Assembly: GCA_947579605.1 (NCBI GenBank)
Contig: OX388307.1
Location: 16,965,237 to 17,029,236 of the forward strand
Direction: 5' to 3'
From: Athripsodes cinereus
Taxonomy: Eukaryota > Arthropoda > Insecta > Trichoptera > Leptoceridae
DNA: 64,000 nt
The notes under the pieces are model-generated. The model saw nothing but the letters and a program-made list of their open reading frames with translations, made no database searches and was not told the DNA's origin. Both the position numbers and the translations under genes were made by a program. Positions 35,196 to 47,219 of this stretch are shown one piece after another; position 1 is the first letter of the stretch, and each line of letters opens with the position of its first letter.

Positions 35196-38100
35196 GTGAA
35201 GGTTTTACTCCATTTCACTGCGTACAGTCGGGCAGAGACTTGGCTCTTGCCTTTGCATATGGTTACTGTACGCAGTGAAATGGAGTAAAACCTTCACCTC
35301 ATACTATCTTCTGCGTAAAATCAAGTGATCTTTCATTAATGGAATGCATGTTGCACATGCATTTCCGATGAAAATTTGATCACACAGTCATTCATATATA
35401 TATAGTTTTATCACAGTTATAATATGCACTATGTAGTTTATCTTTAGGTATATGCACTGTACTATGAATTAGTAATATCAAAAACCAGTATTAAAAATTA
35501 TAACAATAATGTAGTGTTAATCATTCCATTATACTAAAAGTAATTATCACTTGAATATAAAAATAAAGCAAAATATTGATAGAAAATATTACAAGTAATT
35601 ATTGACAATAAATAGTGTTTACCTAAGAGTCCACTACTGGTTCCATGTCGGAACTTATTTCGCTTGCTGGATATTGGCTTTGGTGTGACACTTATGACAT
35701 TGGAATGTGGTGCTGCTGAATAGGTAAAGGTATCCTTTTCCACAGAAGCCTTTATTAAACTCAAAGAATCTGTGAGTAGAGGAGGAGAGGGAGGCTCCCA
35801 GTGCAGTGGTGAGCCAGGACTGCTTCCAGGTGACCATGAAGTATTACATGGCTCAGATTCAAGATCTGATATACTCGCTCCATATAGGGCACTGAAAAAT
35901 TAGAAAACATATTAAAAACACTGAATTCATTAATCACAAAAACAGAACTGAATGGGAATGTGAAGGAATTATCTGAGTAATAATTAAGATGAATTTTTGG
36001 TTTCCGTGCTTTTACGTAGAACCACTTTATGGCTTAAACAAAGCAGTATGCCATTAAGAAAGGTGACCGGCAGACATAAAACGATAATCTTAAACAAAAT
36101 CATGGTCACACCTACAATCATAGTCATCAAAAGTCAAAGAAGATGAACAAAAGTATTAATTCATTTTTGAATATTGTGATTATCTTAAATAACAGTAATA
36201 GAGAAGGGAAGAGAAGAATATTTGTAAAATTTGGAAATGAAACGATTAATGTAACTGTACAGTTATCTGCTTGATTCAACTTGAGTAGGAGCGAGTCCTG
36301 AGAGATCACGAGCCTCAGTAATGAGGAAGAAATAACTCCATAAATGAAGAGATGAAGCTTTAAACAGGCATTAGACAGCCACCCATGATAGGGTACAGGT
36401 ACAGGAAGACCTATAACAAATGTAAAATCAGTTGCATAGGCACACATATATTTAGTACACAGATGAACCTCCACAAACATTACACGTAGCATCTAATCAA
36501 CATACACAGCATACAATGATGTGAAGTAATAGTACTTGGAATGGGATGATGATATAAATGCGGGATCACTTACCTCTTTATACTAGATACACTGTTGATG
36601 GAGCTGTCATAATCAAATGAAGACTTCCCTCTTCTCAATGGAGCTGGGCTGGAAGTCAAAGGAAGACCAGTTCTTGAATGAAACACCATCGAAGCTGCGG
36701 AATCCAATCTACAACGGAATTTATCCATTTCCGACACCGAGGGCACTGTTGAATGATCCAGTTGAATATTAAGCGAGGGATTCTTAACATTTTTATAGAC
36801 ATCCTTGTCACCACATTGAGAAGTGCAAGCTTTGATCTGTGTCTCCCTGTATGTCACCTGAGAATCATTATCGCTTCTAAAATGTTTACAGCTTCTTTCA
36901 TTTTCCTCGAATGAGTGTTTCTCTCCATGTTTGGTCTCCATGCAACCGTCAACAAAACTTCCATAGTTACCTTTTTCATAGACTACCACATGCTTATCTC
37001 CATTGCTGGAAATTACATTATCTCTGGTTATACTCCTATCCTTGCTGACCACAGAATCACGGTTCTGGGAGGTCACTACATCATTTGTTTTGAAAGACTC
37101 CTTAATATAATTCAGTGAGTCATTTATTTGACTTCCAAATGGAAACTTTTTGCAGTTAGATGATGCTGTCACTGAACCTAGAATGCTTTTATTCTTTTCT
37201 TCATTTCTTTCCATAACAATCCTGTCAAGTTTATCCACTATAGGCATGAATCTATGAAGTTTTGGTTTTCTTATAAAATTTATAGCTTTGTCAAAATTAT
37301 CAGCGAAAGGAAATTTGACAAATGAAGTCTTTTCAGAAGTTTGCTTAGCAGTGACAAGGTCTTCTCGATTAGAATGTGGGTTCCCCTCACTCTCTATTTC
37401 TTCCACTCTGTTAGTTGAGGATTTACATACGCTAAGATAATCTTTATCACTAGAATTACAATTAATATATAATTTACTCTTATCACTATAACTATTATCA
37501 CATTTGTTCTCAATCACTTGAACATTTGAACATTTGTCCTGATTAGCCACATCCTTATCACAATATATGATGGCATCTATACCCGTATCTGTCTCTTCCT
37601 TCTGACTCTCAGACACCCGACTGTGTCTCTCAATGGCCTCCAGAAGTAAAGCTGACTTGTCAACCCCTGCCAAATCGTGACTGCCCCTAGATCGCTTCAT
37701 TCCGCTATGGTAAGATTCATTTTCCTCCTTTTCTACGGCACAACTGCATTCAAAACACTTTGGAATTAAGGATTTGCCACAGTCACACTTTAAGTCATCA
37801 GTTTGTGTGCAACTTGAGATCATTTTTTTGACTACAGGTCTATAATTATCATCACTATTGCAAAAATTGCATGAAGTTGAAAATGTCCGACATGTAGACT
37901 TATTGCTGAGATTTTGGCTATTTATATTGTAATTATTATCAGTCAATGGATTGGTGTTTGATTGTTTGCACAACTTAACAGATGCCATCTGATCACAACC
38001 TACAGATGAACATGCACACTCCATGTCCTTGGCTGTATAGCTGTCTTTGGAAGAAAAAGATCCATGGAATGGGACTGAAGTTCTGTAGCTACCAAATCTG

Positions 38101-40431
38101 ATTGTGTGATCGAATCTTGAAGCCTGTAGAATTGGGATGGATGTGGCTGATGTTGGTGCTAGTGAATGTTCCGGCATTTTCCAATTCCCCCCCACTAACT
38201 TGAGAGCCTAAAAAATCATTAAAATTATTATATATTGAAAATGTTCTGACTAGTAGAATGTATAGAACTAAATATATAACAATAATCTTAATACATACTT
38301 GCAAAGTGTTGTTGACTTCGTGACTTGAAGTTTGTTCCTCTAGACCAGAATCCTTTGGATAGGTTACATGTCGAAAATAGAAATCTTCCTCGGGCCCTTC
38401 ATTTCCTGACACACTTTTGTTCCGAGCTTTTTCCTTATTATTGAGATCATTGTGTCGACTTTTTATGTTCTTTTTAACAGATTTCATCTTATCTTTGGGC
38501 ATTTCATCTGATTTACACTCAGAATTCTCTTGACTTGACTGACCACTATCTCTCATCTGCCTAGACTTTTCTTTTCTCAATCTTCTTAAATACTTAGCAA
38601 TTTCCTTAGCTCTTCTTTCATCCAAAAATCTACAACTTTCAGGCAATCTATTTTCTGGCCTATCAAAGCTCTCAGGTTGCTTGTTATTGGCAAAATCATC
38701 GAAATCCTTTAAATGGCTACCATGATCTGACTCATCATCACAGTTACATCTGTGCTTTCCTTTTTTCCCACAAGGTGTTTGCATTCTGTCATCAACAAGA
38801 AGAAAATTAGTTTCTACTACTTTATCAGAAGGCACTTTACCATCGCCAACTTGAAACTGATATGAACATTCTGTATGTTTATTCGTTTTCAGGGATAATA
38901 CATGAGATAAGTTGTCTTTATTGCTAGTGGATGTACTGGAAAGAGTGCAATTTCTATACTCTGGATTATCTGGAGTGGAACCTCTTGAAACTGGTGTGGA
39001 ATAATGGTTACCTGAATTATTTGGATTAGAATAGGCACTAAATTTTTTGCTAATTCCACTGGAGCACCCTTTATCTGGGTTTATAGCTCCTAACTCAGTG
39101 CATGTTGTATTAGATTTTAATCTTGTTTTAAGATCATCAGCTAAACACCTCTCATCCTCTTTCTGCATGTTGGAACTACTCTCACCATTTTCATTCAGAG
39201 AACAAACATTTGCCAACGTATGTGCCAAGACCTCATCTGATGTATTAACCATATCCTTGCTTCTTCTCCTCTTCAAAGTGCTAGATGAGCTACAAGAACA
39301 AATGCATTGGAGTGCAGGGATCTCATCCAATCTAGGGAGTGATTCCAACAAGACCATTAAGAAGACATTACTGCCAATATCTGTGATGGGAAATGTATGC
39401 TTTACAGGTTCACCCTTAAAATCAATTATCCTGTAATCATCTCCTGGTATTTTGATATCGTACACAACATTCAACTTCTTCTTTCCTACCTCCAGTTGTT
39501 TTAGCAACTCTTCCTCATCACAGTTTGATTCGTACTTCTTAAAGTTGCATGTTTCTCTACTCAACTTTCTTTGCCTTTCAGTTGGAGATTCTTCTTTAAC
39601 CAGTTTTTGTTCATCATGTAACTTAGCACTCCAAGCTGATATCTGAGAGAAGTGCAACTGAGATCGAACAGCATTCAAGAGCCACTGAGATGTTATGTGA
39701 TTTGGAGGATTCGACCTGGAACAGAGGAATATTCAATCACAAAATAAAAAATATTATATTCTTAAATTCACCTTAATGTATATAGGCCAACATTAAATTA
39801 AAATTCAACATACCCCATGCAATGAATAGACATGGTCCATCTTTCTAAGAGCATCAGTGGTCTCAAACAAGCACCACAATGTGGAGCTAGCAACACTTCA
39901 ATACATAAGGGCACCTGCTCCTTCCACAATGCTTCAGCTTGTCCCTGTAACACCATATGTTGGGATTTTGGTGCGGGTAAGTCTCTGGCAGGTGATGCAG
40001 CTCTTGCAGACATGGTCTAAAATTATCATTAATGTATTTCATACTGAGCTAACTTTAACCAGTGTAGAAAAGAAAATATTCAGTTATAAAACAATAAGAA
40101 CCTTATCTCCATCCCCATCTTTACTGAACTGTGCTTTCTGATAGCTCTTGACATTTTGAAGCTTGGCGGCTAAGACTCTAGAATGGACGTCATCTAAACC
40201 TGGCCCACAGTAGCCTACTCCATTCTGCCCCTCTTGGTTAGTATTAAAAGCAGCGATTGGTCTCCCGTAGGATGTGGATGTGCTACCACGTCTCTCAGGT
40301 GCACTTAATGTTGATGTGGTCTTCTTGAGATGCGAGGAACGCCCTTCTATGATGAGTGTTCCCAGCTCCAATAGCAGGGCGGTCCCCTGGATGGGAGGGA
40401 GTGGGGCCACTGCCACCTCACAGCTGTGCAT
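33320..40431 (-). CDS. atos: Atossa / FAM214 family protein (complete from presumed ATG)
   Basis: Minus-strand coding exons are 40431-40102, 40016-39814, 39715-38299, 38207-36574, 35891-35623, 34414-34245, 34149-33911 and 33806-33320: 4749 bases, 1582 residues, phases consistent. The ATG directly follows an acceptor (TTGCAG), so an untranslated exon should lie upstream; the donor at 40101 (GTTCTT) is weak. Conserved family blocks are SNPPNHITSQWLLNAVRSQL (from 179) and LLGSFEESVLNGRL..GFTAEIGASGSFCPPH (from 1283, DUF4210 type). The C-terminal block follows: GTIQVTLFNPHGTVVKMFVV, MADMPPNSKTFLRQ, LRYLIHLRFLASKSGKVYLH and DIRIIVSRKADMD. KRRR at 326-329 may be a nuclear signal. Exons 3 and 4 are Ser/Asn-rich, probably disordered, with a Cys-rich patch at 714-806. 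Drosophila Atossa is a nuclear regulator promoting metabolic gene expression in macrophages; the same role here is inference. It is longer than human ATOSA (about 1,080). Confidence 0.93.
34641..34683. repeat. (TA)n microsatellite inside a palindrome
   Basis: ATATGTCTGA, (TA)n, then TCAGACATAT. The whole forms a hairpin-prone block in atossa intron 34415-35622, at the left edge of a satellite-like array. Confidence 0.85.
34695..35400. repeat. Satellite-like array: 155-bp identical repeats plus inverted copies
   Basis: The unit beginning GGCAAGAGCCAAGTCTCTGC and ending GATCACGCAGTCATTCATA occurs at 34695-34849 and 35011-35165, identical over 155 bases (316-base period). A partial inverted copy follows at 35193-35262 and a diverged fourth copy at 35267-35395. 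(AT)n runs sit at the joins. Related sequence recurs near 49826-49925 and 50205-50430. It lies inside the atossa intron. Confidence 0.9.
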
Positions 40432-40439
40432 CTGCAATA

Positions 40440-42290
40440 ACACAAACAAATATTTAATGATTGGGTGGTTACAACACAATTGCCACGGCAAGAATTACCA
40501 AATAATATCGATATAACCTATTGGTATAACATAATATATATTTATGACTGGTAAATGTCAAAATAATCAATGACTTACTGATAAATATGCATTTTTTATG
40601 TTTGGAAATCTGGCAATGATTGGAATTACTAGCGAAAACTTTGATTTTAATATGTTTAATAAGGGGTAGGTAGTACAATATTACAGTATGTACCATTATG
40701 TAAAATAATAATAGTAAATAAATACTATAAATATCACGTAGTTTAAAATTCAATGCCAATAAGCACCTGTGATGAAACATAATAACTTAACTAATTTTCG
40801 GATTTAGTTTAGAAGTGATTTAAAACCTTTTTTTTCATTATTATGACTACGTATTTATATAATCTGCAATGGCTATCTCTAAATCTAAACGGATGTTACA
40901 GAGTGTGGGTTACGCTGTACAGACCTATATGAACATAACCATACGAATGTTGCCTTTTCTAGCGTCATACGAGTATAACACACAACACCACACCAAGTCC
41001 ATGCCCACAGGCTAACTTCTACTAATCGTACCAATATGAACGATTTCTCTTCTACTCAATATTTTTCTGCTAACACGTCCACTCCAGTGTTATCATTATA
41101 TCAACGTTACTTGTAATAAACTAATGAGTACATACGCGAGTTCGAGAAATGGAAATACCTACTTTTACGAAAATTGGCAGAGAAAATATCTACATTCGTC
41201 TATATAAAAAAACACATGACAATTTCTACAATAGGGACAGCGTAGAAGTTAGTGCACATAAGTACCAAATCTAAAAACCAGAATGAGAAGCATAACCTTC
41301 ATAGCTGAATACAAACTGACATGTTTTTTTTTGTTTTATATAAAGTTTGACAATTTTTCGGAATAAAGTTTAGAGGTCTAATTAAGTATATCCCGGTAAG
41401 TCCATAGAATGTGTTTTATTTATTAGCTTTTATTACCGGGCGTCGCTCGGGGTTACAGACATGAAAAAAAAGGAACCGTGCATATACATGAGATAAAACA
41501 ACATAAACTCGATGAAAAAAAATAGATAGGTACCTACTTACATAGAAAAAAGTGTTAAAAACCTCTTCGCAATGAAAAATCTTGAAGTTAGATACCCCAC
41601 ATGCCCATATTTAAGCAAAAAATAGGAAGATACCAACATCGAAAAGAACACAGATTAATTCATTTTAAGAAATTTAACAAAAAATATATTAATGCAAAAT
41701 TATAATCTTAAAATGTAATCAATATGCAGAGAGCGAAGGCTCGATTTCTTCCAAATAATTATATTTCATAAACATAATTAAAATAATATAATGCGCCTTA
41801 ATTAATTAATTGGTTACGGCAATCCACCCGATTCGAGTGATTTGTGATATTATGTTATAATGCACCTACCATGAAGGGAACATAAGATCGCAACAGTTGG
41901 AAATTAATTTCATAAAGTAGGAATGTAACATTTCTAGTTGGGAGATGTTATTCGTTGCTGAATATAAAATGGGCTAATTATTGCCTTGAAACAACTTTTA
42001 ATGTTTTAGTTGCGTAGTTAGTAGTGACTAGTTAGAATAAATTATTTAATACCTACATAATATTATTATTGTGTGACGTGTGACTGTGTCGCATGGGAGA
42101 GAAGTATAGTATAGTATAGTAATAGTAGTAGCAATATAATATAAATGTATGTATGTATGTAAATACTAAAATCAGCTGCTAAATTATCAATAACAACCGA
42201 CTGCCTAAAACACACTAAATACCTAACTAAATATACTAAATACTCCTATGTACACACATATACATACATACATACTGCTGATTAACGCAA
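40440..42290. other. Upstream of atossa coding region, no gene recognised
   Basis: AT-rich. TTATTACCGGGCGTCGCTCG at about 41430 resembles element-end sequence often seen in insect genomes but has no partner here. It could be first-intron sequence of atossa. Confidence 0.45.
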
Positions 42291-42295
42291 ACATA

Positions 42296-42549
42296 CTGTA
42301 CCTGAGAGCCATTAGGACTCAAGTGCATTTTTAACAAAAATGCCAAAGTTACGAAAAAAGCGGAAATAACTCAACAGTCGTGAGTCTTAAGTTCAGAAAT
42401 GCTTAGGGTCTATACTTTAGGGTCTATGTAATAAGCTGTATATACTATATACAGCTTATAACTAGTAAAATGTTGAGATTTTTTCGATTAAAAAATTGAA
42501 TTGGAAAATGGCATTTTAGCACTTAAGACTAAATGGCTCTCAGGTACAG
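42296..42549 (-). mobile_element. CTGTACC MITE, copy 2
   Basis: Termini CTGTACCTGAGAGCC and GGCTCTCAGGTACAG, TA on both sides. Aligned in reverse complement it matches copy 1 (6401-6641) along its whole length, including GTATATAGTATATACAGC; a short duplication around CTTAGGGTCTATA makes it slightly longer. Confidence 0.88.
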
Positions 42550-43720
42550 TATAGAGAACACAGCTGTGCAGTACTCAGTGCAGGCATAAATAGGTACTAA
42601 ATTAATGCGATAGGTATGTATATAATGCGCCAATAAACTATATAGTACAATAATATATTGGTACCTAATGTCATACAAAATACATACCTATATAAAACTA
42701 CGCACTAAATAAAACAGACATACCTACTCCATGATACCTACATACTAAATACCTAATGTTATATCGAACGCGACATAGACATGATTAGAAGTTATTATGG
42801 AACGATTCATGAAGCAATAAAATTGAAAAAAATCGCATCATAATATTCATCCATTCATGAACATGTAAGTCATCCTTTCCGCGCCAATGAAGGTTAAAAG
42901 CTTCAGGGTGGGTAGCATACGTCATGGTATATAAATTAAAGATGTTAAACATACATGATGCTTAAAGAATACCCACCTATTACAAGACATTCAAAAGTTT
43001 ACAAAAAAGCATAGGAGCGTTATTATTTCCAGAGGACTCCACGAAAACATTTCTGGACCTGTCTTATGAAATCATCTACCAGTTCCACTAAGAAACAATC
43101 AACCTGTTACCATGTTCAGAAGCAAATTGAAGATTGTACTATTTACAGGCGCCTTTAAATACACTATAAGGAGTGTTAAACGATGCCAAAATCAATCTCA
43201 TCCATAATAATCAAAATGATTATCTCAGTTTGAGGTTGGTGTACTTGAAATATTATTACATAACACAGCATGGTAATCAAAAGTCAATCAATTAGCTTAG
43301 CACAAGTCAACTTTTAACTCCAGTACAATTGTTATGATACGAGAATAAAAAACAATATTGTAATATCCACAATAAACATATATACATATACACACTCACA
43401 CAAGACAGAAAACCACCTATGTATGTAGGTATATAGTATAAAAGAGTGTATGTATACCTATTATTATATTCCAAGGTAAGATTTATTTACAAATATACGT
43501 TACATAATACACACACATTCATGCCTTGGTGTGTGAATATATTACCTATATAATAATATATAAATATATACAGGTAGGTATAAACACAACGTTGGCTCAG
43601 TTAGTTCAGCAGTAGAGTCAATACATACATATTATTATAATACAGTATCCTTGTATCGCAAATGAACATCATCTTATCGTTCTGATAGTTGATGAGTTGA
43701 ACTTACTTTTTTACTTCTGC
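42550..43720. other. Intergenic, nothing recognised
   Basis: AT-rich, with many TACCTA/TAGGTA motifs and (TA)-rich stretches. No gene or element was recognised. Confidence 0.45.
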
Positions 43721-43724
43721 ACGA

Positions 43725-43812
43725 AACATCGGACAGAATCCAATTGTCTTTCTCAAATCCAAATAAAGTCTTTTTCAAGACTACTGTACGTAGAGTACTC
43801 CAAAAACGATCA
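43725..43812 (+). repeat. Dispersed repeat, shared with 32685-32750
   Basis: CATCGGACAGAATCCAATTG, GTCTTTTTCAAGACTACTGT, ACGTAGAGTACTCCAAAAAC. Same order as at 32.7 kb, but the adjoining inverted repeat is absent here. Confidence 0.6.
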
Positions 43813-44870
43813 TTATAATTTTACATAGGTACATAATAATAATAGAGAAAACATAACAAGCTGTACCAAAACTTCAATCAATTCCCTTAATATGTGAAGT
43901 CAAAATGCAATTCATCCTAAATGTCTTTATTTTTTATTGCACGGAGATTCCAGCTTGTTGACAGCGCGGCAGCATGTAAATTTTACATGAAAATGATTAA
44001 ATTTGATATATTTTTTTTACGTAATGCACAACTGTTTACGCGAAGCTCCATTATACAAAATACCTACGTAGATAGTTGTAGCAGGCATGTACATACTCGT
44101 ATACGTACATAGGTGCCAGCTTATATAATAATATCTATTATTTCCGTGATGCATTCCCTCAGCCGTGATATAAATATATTTTGTGACATAATTATTGTTA
44201 GTCGACCCTTTGCGTCGATATGTTTTTAGAATTCCTTCCCTACTGACGATGCAAGTACCTACCATTAATGTAAGTACTTTTACATTTTATTATTGGGAAT
44301 CCCTCCCCGTCACATTTATCAGTAGAAACCTGCCGTCCTTTATTCGTATCGCGAGTCTGCGCTTTACCCAGTTTCCCTAAAGCTTAAGTAGGTACTACGA
44401 AACGTACTATTATAATTATATACCTACATTGTAATAAAAGTAAAACTCCAGGAACATGATGAAATGTCGCGGAATGGAATACAATTTTCACTAATTTTTA
44501 TTTCTCTCATGTATAGAGTAAATACCTACATAATTTCCGAAGTCCTAATGTATTGACAACCCTAGGAAACAACATTGTATGTATTACTGTGCATGACAGG
44601 TTTAGTGTAAACAAAGATTCACTGTGTCAGTGTCTAGGAAGTAGAATTCATGAAAACGAAAGACCTTTTTGATTTCATTAGAAATAATATGACTAATACG
44701 GAAATATATTATTTAATGTATTTACACGTTTTATTTCATACAATTCTAATGAAAACGCCTTACCTACATACATTTTATTTTACAAGCACCTATAGAACAT
44801 ATATAAGATAAAAATATAATCGCTTTGAAGAATAATATCATCTGTAACACGAATAATTGTGCTACAAATA

Positions 44871-45010
44871 TGTCCTGAAAAACTTAGTAATTTTGATAAC
44901 ATCGCGTATAAGACATTTAACATCTTCAATTAAACGAAGAGACATGCCACCCATTGCGTTATTTTAAAAAAAAAAATATTGACACGAAGATGACAATCTG
45001 TATTTTAATA
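44871..45010 (+). repeat. Dispersed repeat 'R' copy
   Basis: TGTCCTGAAAAACTTAG, then AAGACATTTAACATCTTCAA, GACATGCCACCCATTGCG and GACACGAAGATGACAATCTG. Spans the middle and right part of the family. Confidence 0.6.
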
Positions 45011-45662
45011 CCTTGCCGTGATGCCGTGACGGTAGAATAAACATATGTATAGATATTATATTAGAGACAGGTTAAAAACGTATTGGTCGTAAATAAAATA
45101 CATAGGTATAATAAACAAGATTTTAAAAGAACTTACTAATGCGCTGCGTTGCGTTGCGTTGGTTGACGTATTAACGTGAATAATAAAAATATTCAAAAAA
45201 AGATTCAATGTATTTATTGGTTAAAGAATTAACACGTTTATTAAAATAACATAAAATAGATAATCGAGGTAGTCGGTTGCGGTAAGAATCGGACAACAAT
45301 CGAGAGATTGCGAGATCGATTGTACCCGCAGCCGTATTACTGCATTTTCACGACTCAAGCTTAATTCTTAATGTGAAGGTGTATACGTGTAGTATATACT
45401 TGTATTAATTTAAAATCTATATTCATCAAAATAAACTTAAAGAATATATAAAGGGAACGCTCCTAAGGAGGAACCTTCGCTGTTAGCATCATAGCTCGAT
45501 ATTCTAATTCTGAAATAAATACGTAGCGATTATTGTTTGTTTATACTATGAGAGATTGGTGTGCGAGTGTAGGACAGTATAATGTGTAGCTGTAATCTAT
45601 AAACTGAGCAGGGAGAGAACTGAGAACTCTTATCTGTAGGTACTCCAGTATTATACTCTTCA

Positions 45663-45735
45663 CCAGAGGTCCCCAACCTTTTTATCGCCAAAGACCGGTC
45701 AACGTTTGATTAATTTACTGCGGTCCGCCAAGTGG
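45663..45735 (+). mobile_element. Possible hAT element end
   Basis: CAGAGGTCCCCAACCTTTTT followed by ATCGCCAAAGACCGGTCAAC and GCGGTCCGCC matches the style of hAT termini. No inverse end or 8-bp duplication was found downstream, so this is a fragment at best. A similar start, TAGAGGCTCCCAACGTTTTT, lies at about 27701. Confidence 0.35.
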
Positions 45736-46721
45736 GAGACGTTGATTGTTTAAAATAATGAAAAAGCGAAAGCGAGGATCTTTTTACACTCTAAATTTCT
45801 GCCTATTGTAATTAAATACAGTAAGTTTATCGTTGAATTGCGATATATTCCAAATAAACAAGTTTTGTTTGACTTATGACACAAAAACTTTTAATATATT
45901 TATATATATTTTGTATTCACATTGTTCATAACACCATCCATATTTCCATATCATAAAGGTACGTATGTGATATGTTATATTAGTAACGTATAGATAAGAT
46001 GACCAGACGACCCACGGTGCACGCGTCTGTCTGATCACAATAGTCATTATCGCAAAAGTTTGTAATTATTATGAATTAACACACGTATATGATCCACACA
46101 CAAATATTTTAGCCCGTTCGTATATATGTATGTCCATAATGGACTCCGTAATTAGGAGAGACAGTAGTAAAATAATACACTCTATACAAGGTCTCATCCT
46201 CCGGGCAGGCTTTAGACTTAAAACATTTTAAATATCTCATTTATTGACTGAGATATTTGTGTTAAAAACATTTTGAATATCTTATTTATTGACAGCGATG
46301 TATACCTAAGTGTCGACAGATACGTAAGAACTATTGATATTATTATCATGATGGAACATTGCCATAGAAATGTCAAAAGTATTTGAATCGTGGTGTTGCT
46401 GGTGTTTAAATAATTTCCTTAAATTTTTGCCATTTCTTAAGAAAGCACTTATGCTATCTACAAGTGATATTTCTTTCCTGAGCGTAACCGGGTAAAACTA
46501 CTGTTATACTTAGGTACATAAATAATTTACTATGTAATGTGAACAGAAGTAACACGTTGAGCCCGTGATTGTCACACGTCTACTTTTTAAAATCGCACAT
46601 TAAACATTGAGAGTCACGTATTACACATTAAATGTAAACAACTGAAAAAACACGCAGTGCTAATAATAACAATACCATATCAATTTATATAACATAATTT
46701 TTTTTTTTATCCATCTCTGTT

Positions 46722-46870
46722 TCGTGAAATCTCCGGCAAAGAATAGGTCTCCACTCTTATCTGTGAGTTTTCAAGTATTCTGCAAAAAGCATTTGTTCTA
46801 AATACATCACAATAAGACACAACAGTGGATGGTACAAAGGTGGAAACTGTTGAGCAATCCATTGACATTT
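46722..46870 (+). repeat. Dispersed repeat 'R' copy, left part
   Basis: TTTCGTGAAATCTCCGGCAA, AGAATAGGTCTCCACTCTTA, GAGTTTTCAAGTATTCTGCA, CATTTGTTCTAAATACATCA. Shows the left half of the family well. Confidence 0.6.
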
Positions 46871-46988
46871 CACCCTATATGACGTGAGGGTATACATTAG
46901 AAGACTATAAACTTTTATACGATTGCTTCAATTATTTCATGTGCTGCATTTCCAAAGCAAATAAACCATCTATCTATATCTATCTATC

Positions 46989-47170
46989 TCAGCCTTCTTC
47001 TTGTGTCCAGTATTGAACAAATGCCTCCCTCTTGGATTTCCATAAATCTCTGTTGGACGCTACTCTCTTCCAGTGCAGGCCCGCCACTCTCTTAATATCG
47101 TCGGACCATCTTGTCTGAGGCCTGCCCACGCTTCTGCGTCCTGTTCTAGGCCTCCAATCTAGCACCCTCT
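46989..47170 (-). pseudogene. RTE-type LINE, C-terminal fragment
   Basis: The minus strand encodes LDWRPRTGRRSVGRPQTRW, SDDIKRVAGLHWKRVASNRD and WKSKREAFVQYW. This RSVGRP-TRW-DDIKRVAG pattern is the C-terminus of many insect RTE-like polyproteins. It is truncated on both sides; a GATA-rich run (ATCTATCTATATCTATCTAT) lies just before it on the plus strand. Confidence 0.7.
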
Positions 47171-47219
47171 TCGTCCAAGGAACAATAATTAAATAATTAT
47201 GCACTATGGTAGATTATAT

